Made by a program: the position numbers and the translations under genes
Notes under the pieces: model-generated
What the model was told of the DNA's origin: nothing
Seen by the model: only the letters and a program-made list of their open reading frames with translations
Database searches by the model: none
Shown here: one piece after another, positions 56,529 to 64,000 of the stretch
Layout of the letters: each line of letters starts with the position of its first letter
Position numbering within the stretch: position 1 is the first letter of the stretch
Origin: Eubacterium sp. UBA3782
GTDB lineage: Bacteria > Bacillota > Clostridia > Lachnospirales > Lachnospiraceae
NCBI GenBank assembly: GCA_002368795.1
Contig: DFFG01000073.1
Span: 68,750-132,749 of the forward strand
Direction: 5' to 3'
DNA length: 64,000 nt

Positions 56529-57029
56529 ATGGCGTTAGTAGGAATTGTTATGGGCAGTGATTCGGATATGCCCGTTATGGCAAAGGTAGCAGAAACGCTG
56601 GATGAGTTTGGCATCGAGTATGAGATGACGATCATCTCTGCGCACAGAGAGCCGGATGAATTTTTTGCCTACGCGAAAACAGCAGAGGAAAGAGGACTGA
56701 AGGTCATCATTGCCGGAGCAGGTATGGCGGCCCATCTTCCGGGCATGTGCGCCGCGATCTTTCCGCTTCCGGTCATCGGTATCCCGATGCACACCACTTC
56801 GCTGGGCGGCAGAGATTCTCTGTACTCGATCGTGCAGATGCCCTCCGGCATCCCGGTCGCGACCGTTGCCATCAACGGAGCCAAGAACGCAGCGATCCTG
56901 GCAGCCAAGATGCTGGCGATCTCTGATCCGGCTCTCCTTGATGCAGTAAAGGCTTATGCGGAAAAGGGAAAAGAGCAGGTAAAGGCAAAGGATGCACGGC
57001 TGCAGGAAGTCGGCTACAAGAACTATTGA
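56529..57029 (+). CDS. purE: 5-(carboxyamino)imidazole ribonucleotide mutase
   Basis: Converts N5-CAIR to CAIR. 166 residues, class I, with IVMGSDSDMPVMAKVAETL, SAHREPDE and AGMAAHLPGMCA. First gene of purE-purM-purN-purD. AAGGGAG lies before ATG 56529. The absence of purK nearby suggests it is encoded elsewhere or bypassed. Confidence 0.96.
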   Translation: MALVGIVMGSDSDMPVMAKVAETLDEFGIEYEMTIISAHREPDEFFAYAKTAEERGLKVIIAGAGMAAHLPGMCAAIFPLPVIGIPMHTTSLGGRDSLYSIVQMPSGIPVATVAINGAKNAAILAAKMLAISDPALLDAVKAYAEKGKEQVKAKDARLQEVGYKNY

Positions 57030-57059
57030 CACACGTTTGATCCATAGCAGGAGGATACC

Positions 57060-58085
57060 ATGGATTACAAGAATGCTGGAGTAGATATTGAGGCCGGCTA
57101 CAGATCGGTCGAACTGATGAAAAAATATGTAAAGACGACGGCACGTCCTGAGCTTCTGGGAGGCCTGGGCGGCTTTTCCGGTGCCTTCTCGATGGAGAAA
57201 TTCAAGGAGATGGAAAAGCCGGTTCTGGTATCCGGAACGGACGGCGTGGGCACCAAGCTGAAGATCGCCTTTCTGATGGACCGGCACGATACGGTCGGTA
57301 TCGACTGCGTGGCCATGTGCGTCAATGACATCGCCTGCGCAGGCGGCGAGCCGCTGTTCTTCCTTGACTACATCGCCTGCGGCAAGAACTATCCCGAGAA
57401 GATCGCTGAGATCGTCAAGGGTGTGGCGGACGGCTGCGTGCAGGCAGGCGCTGCCCTGATCGGCGGCGAGACAGCCGAGATGCCGGGCTTTTATCCGGTG
57501 GATGAGTATGACCTTGCCGGCTTTGCCGTCGGCATCGTGGACGAGAAGGACATGATCACAGGCGCGGAGCTGGAGGCCGGCGACGTTCTGATCGGTCTGG
57601 CATCCTCCGGTGTGCACAGCAACGGCTTTTCCCTGGTCCGCAAGATCTTTGATATGACACCGGATTCCCTGGACTGCTGGTATGATGAGCTGGATGGAAA
57701 GCTGGGCGATGTCCTGCTTGCCCCGACCAAGATCTATGTAAAGGCCATGAAGAGCCTGAAGGATGCCGGCGTACGCGTCAGAGCCTGCAGCCATATCACC
57801 GGCGGCGGTTTCTACGAGAATGTTCCTCGTATGCTCAAGGATGGCGTACGGGCAAAGATCGAGAAGAACAGCTATCCGGTACCGCCTATCTTCCGGCTGA
57901 TGGCAAAGAAGGGCAATGTGGAAGAGCATACCATGTACAACACCTACAATATGGGCATCGGCCTGGTGGTGGCTGTACGTCCGGAGGATGTGGACACCGC
58001 GATGAAGGCGATCCGCGACGCAGGAGAGTACCCCTACCGCATCGGTGTGATCGAAGAGGGCGAAAAGGAAGTCGTGCTGGTCTGA
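57060..58085 (+). CDS. purM: Phosphoribosylformylglycinamidine cyclo-ligase (AIR synthetase)
   Basis: Closes the imidazole ring. 341 residues, typical. [20 protein letters not shown] at the N-terminus, [13 protein letters not shown], and [21 protein letters not shown] are family motifs. AGCAGGAGG lies before the ATG. Located 30 nt after purE. Confidence 0.96.
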   Translation: MDYKNAGVDIEAGYRSVELMKKYVKTTARPELLGGLGGFSGAFSMEKFKEMEKPVLVSGTDGVGTKLKIAFLMDRHDTVGIDCVAMCVNDIACAGGEPLFFLDYIACGKNYPEKIAEIVKGVADGCVQAGAALIGGETAEMPGFYPVDEYDLAGFAVGIVDEKDMITGAELEAGDVLIGLASSGVHSNGFSLVRKIFDMTPDSLDCWYDELDGKLGDVLLAPTKIYVKAMKSLKDAGVRVRACSHITGGGFYENVPRMLKDGVRAKIEKNSYPVPPIFRLMAKKGNVEEHTMYNTYNMGIGLVVAVRPEDVDTAMKAIRDAGEYPYRIGVIEEGEKEVVLV

Positions 58086-58152
58086 CAGGAAGAGGCGGGC
58101 AGCAATTGATGCGGCCGGCCCCTGCATTGCAGGCAAAATAGAAAGGACAGAT

Positions 58153-58797
58153 ATGCTGAAATTGGCAGTTCTGGTATCCGGAGGCGGCACCAACCTGCAG
58201 GCCATCCTGGATGCCATCGATGACGGAAAGATCACCAACGCCGAGGTGGTTGGGGTGATCAGCAACAATCCCGGTGTATACGCCCTGGAGCGGGCAGAAA
58301 AGAAGGGCATTCCTGCCCTGACTGTCAGCCCGAAGCAGTTTGCATCGAGGGCGGCCTTTGAGGATGCCTATCTGGCAGCCGTGCAGAGCTTTGCGCCGGA
58401 CCTTGTGGTCCTGGCCGGGTGCCTTGTGGTCATCCCGGAAAAGATGGTCAAGGCATTCCCAAACCGGATTATCAATATCCATCCGGCCCTGATCCCCTCC
58501 TTCTGCGGGACAGGCTACTATGGGCTGAAGGTCCACGAGGGCGTCTTATCCAGAGGTGTGCGGGTGACCGGCGCCACGGTACACTTTGTGGATGCAGGGA
58601 CAGATACCGGCCCAATCATCCTGCAGAAGGCCGTCTATGTGCAGGAAGGCGATACGCCGGAGATCCTGCAGAGAAGGGTCATGGAGCAGGCGGAATGGAT
58701 CATCATGCCGGAAGCCATCAATCTGATCGCCAACGGCAGAGTTACGGTGGAGGATGGCAGAGTCAGGATCAGGGATTATGCCTACGGTATGATCTGA
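58153..58797 (+). CDS. purN: Phosphoribosylglycinamide formyltransferase
   Basis: Transfers formyl from 10-formyl-THF to GAR. 214 residues. VLVSGGGTNLQAI at the start, catalytic Asn-His in NIHPALIPSFCGTGYYG and Asp in HFVDAGTDTGP. Folate-dependent, so it links to the THF-riboswitch-controlled uptake at 14949. The gap of 67 nt after purM shows no signal. Confidence 0.95.
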   Translation: MLKLAVLVSGGGTNLQAILDAIDDGKITNAEVVGVISNNPGVYALERAEKKGIPALTVSPKQFASRAAFEDAYLAAVQSFAPDLVVLAGCLVVIPEKMVKAFPNRIINIHPALIPSFCGTGYYGLKVHEGVLSRGVRVTGATVHFVDAGTDTGPIILQKAVYVQEGDTPEILQRRVMEQAEWIIMPEAINLIANGRVTVEDGRVRIRDYAYGMI

Positions 58798-58864
58798 GTG
58801 TCCGATCGACGGAAGAAACAGAGCAATACAAAAGACCACAGGAGAAAGAGAGGTCAGAGAGCGG

Positions 58865-60169
58865 ATGAAGATATTGATTGTTGGCAGCGGCGGACGTGAG
58901 CATGCGATCGCATGGAAGGTCGCCCAGAGCCCTCTTGCAGAAAAGATCTATTGCGCCCCGGGCAATGCGGGCATCGCCGAGGTCGCCGAATGTGTGCCGA
59001 TCACAGCCATGGAATTTGACCGGCTGGCTGCTTTTGCAAAAGAAAACGCGATCGACCTGACGATCGTCGGCATGGATGATCCCCTGGTCGGCGGCATCGT
59101 TGACGTTTTTGAGGCACAGGGCCTTCGGATCTTCGGACCGAGAAAGAACGCAGCCATTCTGGAGGGCTCCAAGGCTTTCTCCAAGGATCTGATGAAAAAA
59201 TACGGCATCCCGACCGCAGCATACGAGACCTTTGACAATGCAGACGCGGCGATCGCCTATCTCGAGACCGCCAAATTCCCCATCGTGCTGAAGGCTGACG
59301 GCCTTGCGCTTGGCAAGGGCGTGCTGATCTGCGAGGATCTGGAGACAGCAAAGGCAGGTGTGAAGGAGATCATGCAGGACAAGAAGTTCGGCACGGCAGG
59401 AGACCGGATGGTCATCGAAGAGTTCCTGACCGGACGTGAGGTCTCGGTTCTCTCCTTTGTGGACGGAAAGATCGTAAAGACTATGGCCTCCGCTCAGGAT
59501 CACAAGCGGGCGAAGGATGGCGACAGGGGCCTGAACACCGGCGGCATGGGCAATTTCTCCCCGACACCCTTCTATACGAAGGAAGTCGACGCGTTCTGCC
59601 AGAAGTATGTTTTCCAGCCCACCGTGGATGCCATGGCAGCAGAGGGACGCCCCTTCAAGGGCGTGATCTTCTTTGGACTGATCCTTACGGAAGACGGACC
59701 AAAGGTGCTGGAATACAATGCACGGTTTGGCGATCCGGAGGCACAGGTTGTTCTGCCCAGGATGAAGAATGACATCATTGAGGTCGTTGAAGCCTGCATC
59801 GACGGAACGCTGGATCAGATCGATCTGCAGTTCATGGACGATGCCTGCGTATGTGTCGTCCTGGCCAGTGACGGATACCCTGTATCCTATCAGAAGGGCT
59901 TCCCCATCCATGGCCTGGAGGCATTCCGGGGCAATGACACCTGCTTCTGTTTCCATGCCGGATCGAAGTTCAATGAAAAGGGAGAGATCGTGACAAACGG
60001 CGGCCGCGTGCTGGGCATCACAGCGCTCGGAAAAGATCTGAAGACAGCCCGGGCTAACGCCTACAAGGCAGCGGAATGGGTAAGCTTTGACAACAAATAT
60101 TTCCGCCATGATATCGGCTACGCCATCGACGAATTCGATCGTTCCCTTGGGATCGGCGCGGAGGCCTGA
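58865..60169 (+). CDS. purD: Phosphoribosylamine-glycine ligase
   Basis: ATP-grasp ligase making GAR. 434 residues: ILIVGSGGREHAIAWKVAQS, LKADGLALGKGV (ATP-binding Lys) and LEYNARFGDPEAQVVLP with metal-binding acidic residues. Last gene of the purine set in this window; other pur genes (purF, L, Q, C, B, H) lie outside. Confidence 0.96.
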   Translation: MKILIVGSGGREHAIAWKVAQSPLAEKIYCAPGNAGIAEVAECVPITAMEFDRLAAFAKENAIDLTIVGMDDPLVGGIVDVFEAQGLRIFGPRKNAAILEGSKAFSKDLMKKYGIPTAAYETFDNADAAIAYLETAKFPIVLKADGLALGKGVLICEDLETAKAGVKEIMQDKKFGTAGDRMVIEEFLTGREVSVLSFVDGKIVKTMASAQDHKRAKDGDRGLNTGGMGNFSPTPFYTKEVDAFCQKYVFQPTVDAMAAEGRPFKGVIFFGLILTEDGPKVLEYNARFGDPEAQVVLPRMKNDIIEVVEACIDGTLDQIDLQFMDDACVCVVLASDGYPVSYQKGFPIHGLEAFRGNDTCFCFHAGSKFNEKGEIVTNGGRVLGITALGKDLKTARANAYKAAEWVSFDNKYFRHDIGYAIDEFDRSLGIGAEA

Positions 60170-60184
60170 TGCGCAGGTTAGTGA

Positions 60185-60242
60185 TGACTAAACACCGGCG
60201 TTCGGGTATACTTTTGCTGTAATCAGTAATCGTTACTGATTA
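60185..60242 (+). promoter_or_regulatory. Rubrerythrin promoter with downstream palindromic operator
   Basis: TGACTA (60185-60190), 16 bp, TATACT (60207-60212), then TAATCAGTAA-TCG-TTACTGATTA (60220-60242), a perfect 10-bp inverted repeat at the predicted start of transcription. The place fits a repressor. The sequence is neither a PerR 7-1-7 box nor a Rex box. Confidence 0.65.
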
Positions 60243-60274
60243 TACAATACAGGAAGTCGAAAGGAGCATTTAAA

Positions 60275-60814
60275 ATGGCTGGTAAATATGCAGGAACCAA
60301 AACAGAGAAAAACCTTCGGGAGGCCTTTGCCGGCGAGTCCCAGGCAAGAAACAAATACACCTATTTCGCATCTGTTGCAAAAAAGGCAGGCTATGAGCAG
60401 ATCGCGGCACTGTTTCTGAAGACCGCTGACAATGAGAAGGAGCATGCAAAACTCTGGTTCAAGGCTCTTGGCGAGCTTGGCGATACTCCGGCAAACCTGC
60501 TTCAGGCAGCTGAAGGCGAGAATGCCGAGTGGACCGATATGTACGTCCGTATGGCGGAGGAAGCCGATGAGGAAGGCTTCCATGAGCTGGCGGAGCAGTT
60601 CCGCGGCGTAGCAGCTATCGAGAAGCAGCACGAGGAGAGATACCGCAAACTCCTGGCCAACATTGAGGCGATGGAAGTCTTCAAAAAGTCTGGCGTCACC
60701 ATCTGGGAGTGCAGAAACTGCGGTCATATCGTTGTCGGCACGGAAGCTCCGAAGGAGTGCCCGGTATGCAATCATCCCCAGAGCTACTTTGAGGTGAGAG
60801 CAGAGAATTATTGA
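60275..60814 (+). CDS. rbr: Rubrerythrin
   Basis: Non-heme diiron peroxidase that removes hydrogen peroxide in anaerobes. 179 residues: four-helix diiron domain with [13 protein letters not shown], ExxH in [11 protein letters not shown] and IEKQHEERY, then a C-terminal rubredoxin-type iron site with ECRNCGHI and [17 protein letters not shown] lies before ATG 60275. Regulation by the palindrome at 60220 is likely. Confidence 0.96.
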   Translation: MAGKYAGTKTEKNLREAFAGESQARNKYTYFASVAKKAGYEQIAALFLKTADNEKEHAKLWFKALGELGDTPANLLQAAEGENAEWTDMYVRMAEEADEEGFHELAEQFRGVAAIEKQHEERYRKLLANIEAMEVFKKSGVTIWECRNCGHIVVGTEAPKECPVCNHPQSYFEVRAENY

Positions 60815-60860
60815 TCTCTGCATGGCCAGGCGGTCCTGAATCTCGCCTTAAGAACCTGAA

Positions 60861-60908
60861 TGTCTGACAGGCTTTTTCAAGGTACCGCCCAGTGCCGTCT
60901 GTCAGACA
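60861..60908. other. Inverted repeat downstream of rubrerythrin gene
   Basis: TGTCTGACAG (60861-60870) and CTGTCAGACA (60899-60908), a perfect 10-bp dyad with a 28-nt loop. No T-run. In the rest of 60815-61228 I see only the terminator at 60992 and no gene. Confidence 0.5.
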
Positions 60909-60991
60909 CAGATGGGCCAAAGGGAAGGTATGACAGGCCAGGCGCAGGCGGCAGGAACGCCACGGTGATCCTGGTTTTATAAAAAAGATAC

Positions 60992-61038
60992 CCGGATGCA
61001 GATCCCGGCAGGGCCGGCAGCTTGCATCCGGTTTTTTT
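60992..61038 (+). terminator. Rho-independent terminator
   Basis: CCGGATGCA (60992-61000) pairs with TGCATCCGG (61023-61031), with an inner CCGGC/GCCGG hairpin and seven T after the stem. It stops the rubrerythrin transcript 178 nt after the stop. Confidence 0.9.
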
Positions 61039-61228
61039 GTGCCTGTTTTCAGGACAATCCGGTAAATTAAAAGAATTGCTTTCTTTACTTCTGGAATCAG
61101 ACAAACTATAATTTTTAGTGGGGCAGGATGCGCAAAATGAAGGGCGTGTGCCTGTCCGCAGCAAAGATAAGCACTCCGGCGCATGTCTGCAGTTTGGCAG
61201 CGTATACCGGATCGGATAATGAGGGAAT

Positions 61229-62173
61229 ATGAAAAGACGATCGGGCAGTTTTTCAACATGGATCATTATCGCGGCATGTGTCCTTGTCGTGATCGGGGCA
61301 GCTGTGATTCTGGCGCGTCGCGGAGGCGCTGCGGCAAGAGAGCAGAGCAAGGAAGTGGAAGAGACCATTGCATTCCTTGGTGATCTGGAGAAGGGAGATC
61401 CCCAGGACGTGCGGGATGCCCTCAGCAGCCGCAAAAAGAACCAGCGGCTTGCGGAAAGAGAGCAGAACCGTCAGGCCCTGATCGATGGAACGATCGATGT
61501 CTGGAGCCTGTTCACGGATTATGCGATCATCGGCGATTCCCGGGCCGAGGGCTTTATCGATTACGGCTTCCTGTCGGAAGACCGGGTGCTCGCGGTGAAG
61601 GGAGAAGGAATCGACAACACGGAGGCCTGGATCCCCAAGCTGCAGGCCCTGAACCCTTCCGTCATCTTCATCGTGTACGGCACAAATGATATGGGCAACG
61701 GCGTCGGTGCCGGCTGGGACGGCTACAAGGAGCATTGCCGGCCGCATCTGCAGGCCCTCAAGCAGGCCTTCCCAAACGCGGATATCTATTTCAATTCGAT
61801 CATGCCGGTCTACGATCCCGCCTACAGCAAAAACGGCGTGTGGGCCGAGATCGATCTGTACAACGGTGTGCTGCGCGATCTCTGTGCCGAGGAGGACATC
61901 TATTTTATCGATACGAACGAGGTCGCTGCCCAGAATATGGGCATGTACATGGAGGATGGCATTCACTTTATCAGTGATTTTTACGAGATATGGGCCAGAA
62001 ACATGTGGCTGCAGGTCTACGATATGTCCTATACAGAGGAGGATGCAGCTGCAGGAAACGAGAAGGAGACCTTCCTGGATGGGCTGACAGAGACAGGCGG
62101 CACGGAGGATGGTCAGACCGGTACGGAAACGGAAAACACCTGGGCTGCAAATGCAGACGATGCAGGCCTGTGA
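61229..62173 (+). CDS. Membrane-anchored SGNH hydrolase, paralogue of the gene at 862
   Basis: 314 residues: membrane segment (about 10-30), SGNH domain with GDS (102-104), GTND (151-154) and DGIHFISDFYEIW (near 240-252), then a Gly/Glu/Thr-rich tail. Its first 150 residues follow the paralogue closely, including DVWSLF before the nucleophile. GAGGGAAT before ATG 61229. First gene of a second SGNH-DUF4358-MBOAT cassette. Confidence 0.86.
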   Translation: MKRRSGSFSTWIIIAACVLVVIGAAVILARRGGAAAREQSKEVEETIAFLGDLEKGDPQDVRDALSSRKKNQRLAEREQNRQALIDGTIDVWSLFTDYAIIGDSRAEGFIDYGFLSEDRVLAVKGEGIDNTEAWIPKLQALNPSVIFIVYGTNDMGNGVGAGWDGYKEHCRPHLQALKQAFPNADIYFNSIMPVYDPAYSKNGVWAEIDLYNGVLRDLCAEEDIYFIDTNEVAAQNMGMYMEDGIHFISDFYEIWARNMWLQVYDMSYTEEDAAAGNEKETFLDGLTETGGTEDGQTGTETENTWAANADDAGL

Positions 62174-62204
62174 CCGGTAGATGCCGGAGAAAAGAGATAC
62201 GCAA

Positions 62205-62705
62205 ATGAATGCAAACGTGAAATTAAAGCTGGCGCAGTGGGGAAGATGGCTGCTTGTGCTGATCATGGCAGGAAGCATACTGATCTCCTGTATGGGCAGC
62301 AGACAGTCCTCCACCGCCTTTGCCGATATGCAGGCAGGAGTTGTTCCCTGTGTGCAGAAAAACATCACAGACGGGCTCCTGAAGGAAGCTGACGCCCAGA
62401 TGATCCGCCGTCTTTACGGCCTGGACGGCAGCCAGTTTGACGGGATCCTGCTGTATTATCCGACGAGCAACATGGGAGCAGAGGAGCTGCTCCTGGTAAA
62501 GACAAAGGAGCCGGGCCAGATGGCCCAGGTCGAGCAGGCCATCGCAGCCAGAAATGCCCAGCAGCTGTCCAATTTCGACGGCTATGGCGCAGACCAGACG
62601 GCAATGCTGGAAAATGCCGTGACTGCGATCCGCGGCAACTATGCCCTCTATGCGGTAGGGGCAGGTGCGGAAGGCGCGGAAAAAGTATTTCAGGATCTGT
62701 ATTAG
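62205..62705 (+). CDS. DUF4358 family protein, second copy
   Basis: 166 residues from ATG 62205 (AGAAAAGAG upstream; ATG 62181 has no SD). N-terminal membrane or lipoprotein-like segment (LISCMGSRQ), then a domain with IRRLYGLDGSQFDGILLYYP that matches the copy at 1781 (KRLYGLNPDSYDGIMLYYP). Function unknown. Confidence 0.8.
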   Translation: MNANVKLKLAQWGRWLLVLIMAGSILISCMGSRQSSTAFADMQAGVVPCVQKNITDGLLKEADAQMIRRLYGLDGSQFDGILLYYPTSNMGAEELLLVKTKEPGQMAQVEQAIAARNAQQLSNFDGYGADQTAMLENAVTAIRGNYALYAVGAGAEGAEKVFQDLY

Positions 62706-62795
62706 ACACATAAGCCAGGCCAAAGCACCCTCCTGTTTTTTACAGGGCAAGGATAAGCCGCTGGCCTCCCTGAATATCTCTGCAAGGAGTTCTCC

Positions 62796-64000
62796 ATGAG
62801 TTTTAACAGTATCTCATTTATATTTGTATTCTTTCCGGCAGCGCTGCTGCTGTACGCCGTCGTCCCAAAGCCGGTGAAAAGTGCGCTGCTGGTGATCCTG
62901 AGTCTCCTGTTCTATGCCTGGGGAAACCCGGCGGATCTGCCGGTGCTGTTATTTTCTCTGACATTCAATTACCTCGCCGCCATCGAGATCGATGAGTGGA
63001 GAAACCGCGGGGAGGAGCAGAAGAGCCGGTTCGCCATGCTGACAACGGTGGCGGTAGACCTGCTGCTTCTGGGCTTCTACAAGTATACAGGATTTTTGCT
63101 GGGGATCTTTGGGATCAGCTATACAGGAGCCCCGCTTCCTCTTGGCATTTCCTTCTTTACCTTCAGTGTTCTCTCGTATATCTTTGATGTTTACCGGGGG
63201 ACCTGCCCCGCCCAGACCAATGTCATCCGTTATTCTCTGTACGTCGCGCTGTTCGTAAAGATCACCTCCGGCCCCATCGTGGAGTACAACCAGATGGCGG
63301 ATCAGCTGGAGGACCGTAAGATCACGATGACATCCTTTGGCAGCGGCCTGTCCATGTTCCTGATGGGACTGTTCAAGAAAGTCCTTCTGGCAGACAATCT
63401 GTCAGCTGCCTTCAGCGGCGTGTATGGCTCCGGAGAGATGGCAGCAGCAACGGCATGGCTTGGCATGATCTTCTACAGCCTGCAGCTGTACTTTGATTTC
63501 AGCGGTTATTCTGATATGGCGATCGGTCTGGGCAGGATGCTGGGATTCAAGTTCGGCAAAAACTTTGATTATCCCTATCTGGCCGACGGGCCAAGCGATT
63601 TCTGGAGAAGATGGCACATCTCACTGGGCAGATGGTTCAGGGACTATGTCTACATTCCCCTGGGCGGCAACCGCTGCAGCAAAAGCCGGCAGCTGATGAA
63701 TCTGTCGGTGGTCTGGCTCCTGACCGGCATCTGGCACGGTGCGAGCTGGAACTACATCATCTGGGGCATTTACCACGGGTTCTTTGTGATCTTCGAAAAA
63801 TTTGTCCTGGGCAGGCACAGGGAGCTGATCCCCAGGCCGGTTCGCACAGGGGCTACGGTCCTGATCGCATTTATCGGCTGGATATTCTTCTTCTGTCCCG
63901 GGCTAGAGGATTCGTTCCGCTGGATCGGTACGATGTTCGGGGCTGGAGCTGGCATCTGGAATCATGTGACGACGTATTACCTGACCTCCAATCTGCTGCT
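62796..64000 (+). CDS. MBOAT family O-acyltransferase, second copy (3' end cut off)
   Basis: 401 codons visible. The RRWHISLGRWFRDYVYIPLG and TGIWHGASWNY segments show an intact active region with the invariant His. AAGGAGTTC lies before ATG 62796. A DHHW gene would be expected just past the window end if this cassette repeats the order seen at 862-4995. Confidence 0.93.
   Translation, partial: MSFNSISFIFVFFPAALLLYAVVPKPVKSALLVILSLLFYAWGNPADLPVLLFSLTFNYLAAIEIDEWRNRGEEQKSRFAMLTTVAVDLLLLGFYKYTGFLLGIFGISYTGAPLPLGISFFTFSVLSYIFDVYRGTCPAQTNVIRYSLYVALFVKITSGPIVEYNQMADQLEDRKITMTSFGSGLSMFLMGLFKKVLLADNLSAAFSGVYGSGEMAAATAWLGMIFYSLQLYFDFSGYSDMAIGLGRMLGFKFGKNFDYPYLADGPSDFWRRWHISLGRWFRDYVYIPLGGNRCSKSRQLMNLSVVWLLTGIWHGASWNYIIWGIYHGFFVIFEKFVLGRHRELIPRPVRTGATVLIAFIGWIFFFCPGLEDSFRWIGTMFGAGAGIWNHVTTYYLTSNLL

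Overview
The window looks like chromosome from an anaerobic member of the Bacillota, most likely family Lachnospiraceae. The evidence is indirect: low-GC Gram-positive style Shine-Dalgarno (SD) sequences and sigma-A promoters, a CIRCE operator, an ECF folate S component under a tetrahydrofolate riboswitch, type 1B dihydroorotate dehydrogenase (PyrD/PyrK), a rubrerythrin, sortase-type pilins, and several uncharacterised families typical of Lachnospiraceae. No rRNA, tRNA, prophage, intact insertion sequence or CRISPR array was seen.

Layout. 1-583: 5' part of a sugar-type ABC ATPase gene on the minus strand. 862-4995: cell-surface O-acetylation cassette (SGNH hydrolase, DUF4358, MBOAT, DHHW). 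5025-7663: small membrane protein, guaB, HD protein. 7664-7976: convergent junction holding two different palindromic repeat elements. 7977-9961: unusual phosphoribosyltransferase and argG (minus). 10302-14674: argC-argJ-argB-argD. 14711-15550: promoter, THF riboswitch, folT, terminator. 15567-21955: comEA, a response regulator/kinase/GerMN-lipoprotein trio, then comEC. 22029-23448: rpsT and holA (minus). 23663-32972: lepA, hemW, uvrA, an mreB paralogue, recD2. 33211-35162: partner-switching set (RsbW-like ATPase, STAS-kinase fusion, STAS protein). 35171-35557: two more copies of the first palindromic element. 35556-38541: two pilin-type surface proteins (minus). 38542-39685: 1.1 kb without a gene, containing a consensus promoter toward the pilins and eight copies of a 64-bp operator-like tandem repeat. 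39686-40099: a LysR-type DNA-binding domain with no effector domain. 40217-46913: glnS, HAD phosphatase, glycosyltransferase, CIRCE-htpG, shikimate kinase and a minus-strand gene of unknown function. 47091-47892: small membrane protein and cold-shock protein. 48049-52997: pyrC-pyrF-pyrK-pyrD-pyrE. 53018-56407: two small proteins, an HD hydrolase and an extended M29 aminopeptidase. 56529-60169: purE-purM-purN-purD. 60185-61038: rubrerythrin with a palindromic operator and terminator. 61229-64000: a second SGNH-DUF4358-MBOAT cassette, cut by the window end.

Most genes are biosynthetic or housekeeping (arginine, pyrimidine, purine, GMP, repair, translation). The unusual content is regulatory and surface-related. 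The best candidate for an undescribed system is at 35556-40099: a pilin operon diverges from a HTH-only LysR protein, and between them lies an array of GTTCAA-N4-TTGAAC dyads, seven intervals long, six of them exactly 64 bp. The second is a family of roughly 175-bp structured repeats (three copies) with conserved cores inside hairpin arms that differ between copies but remain self-complementary, all at convergent gene ends. A smaller family behaves the same way.
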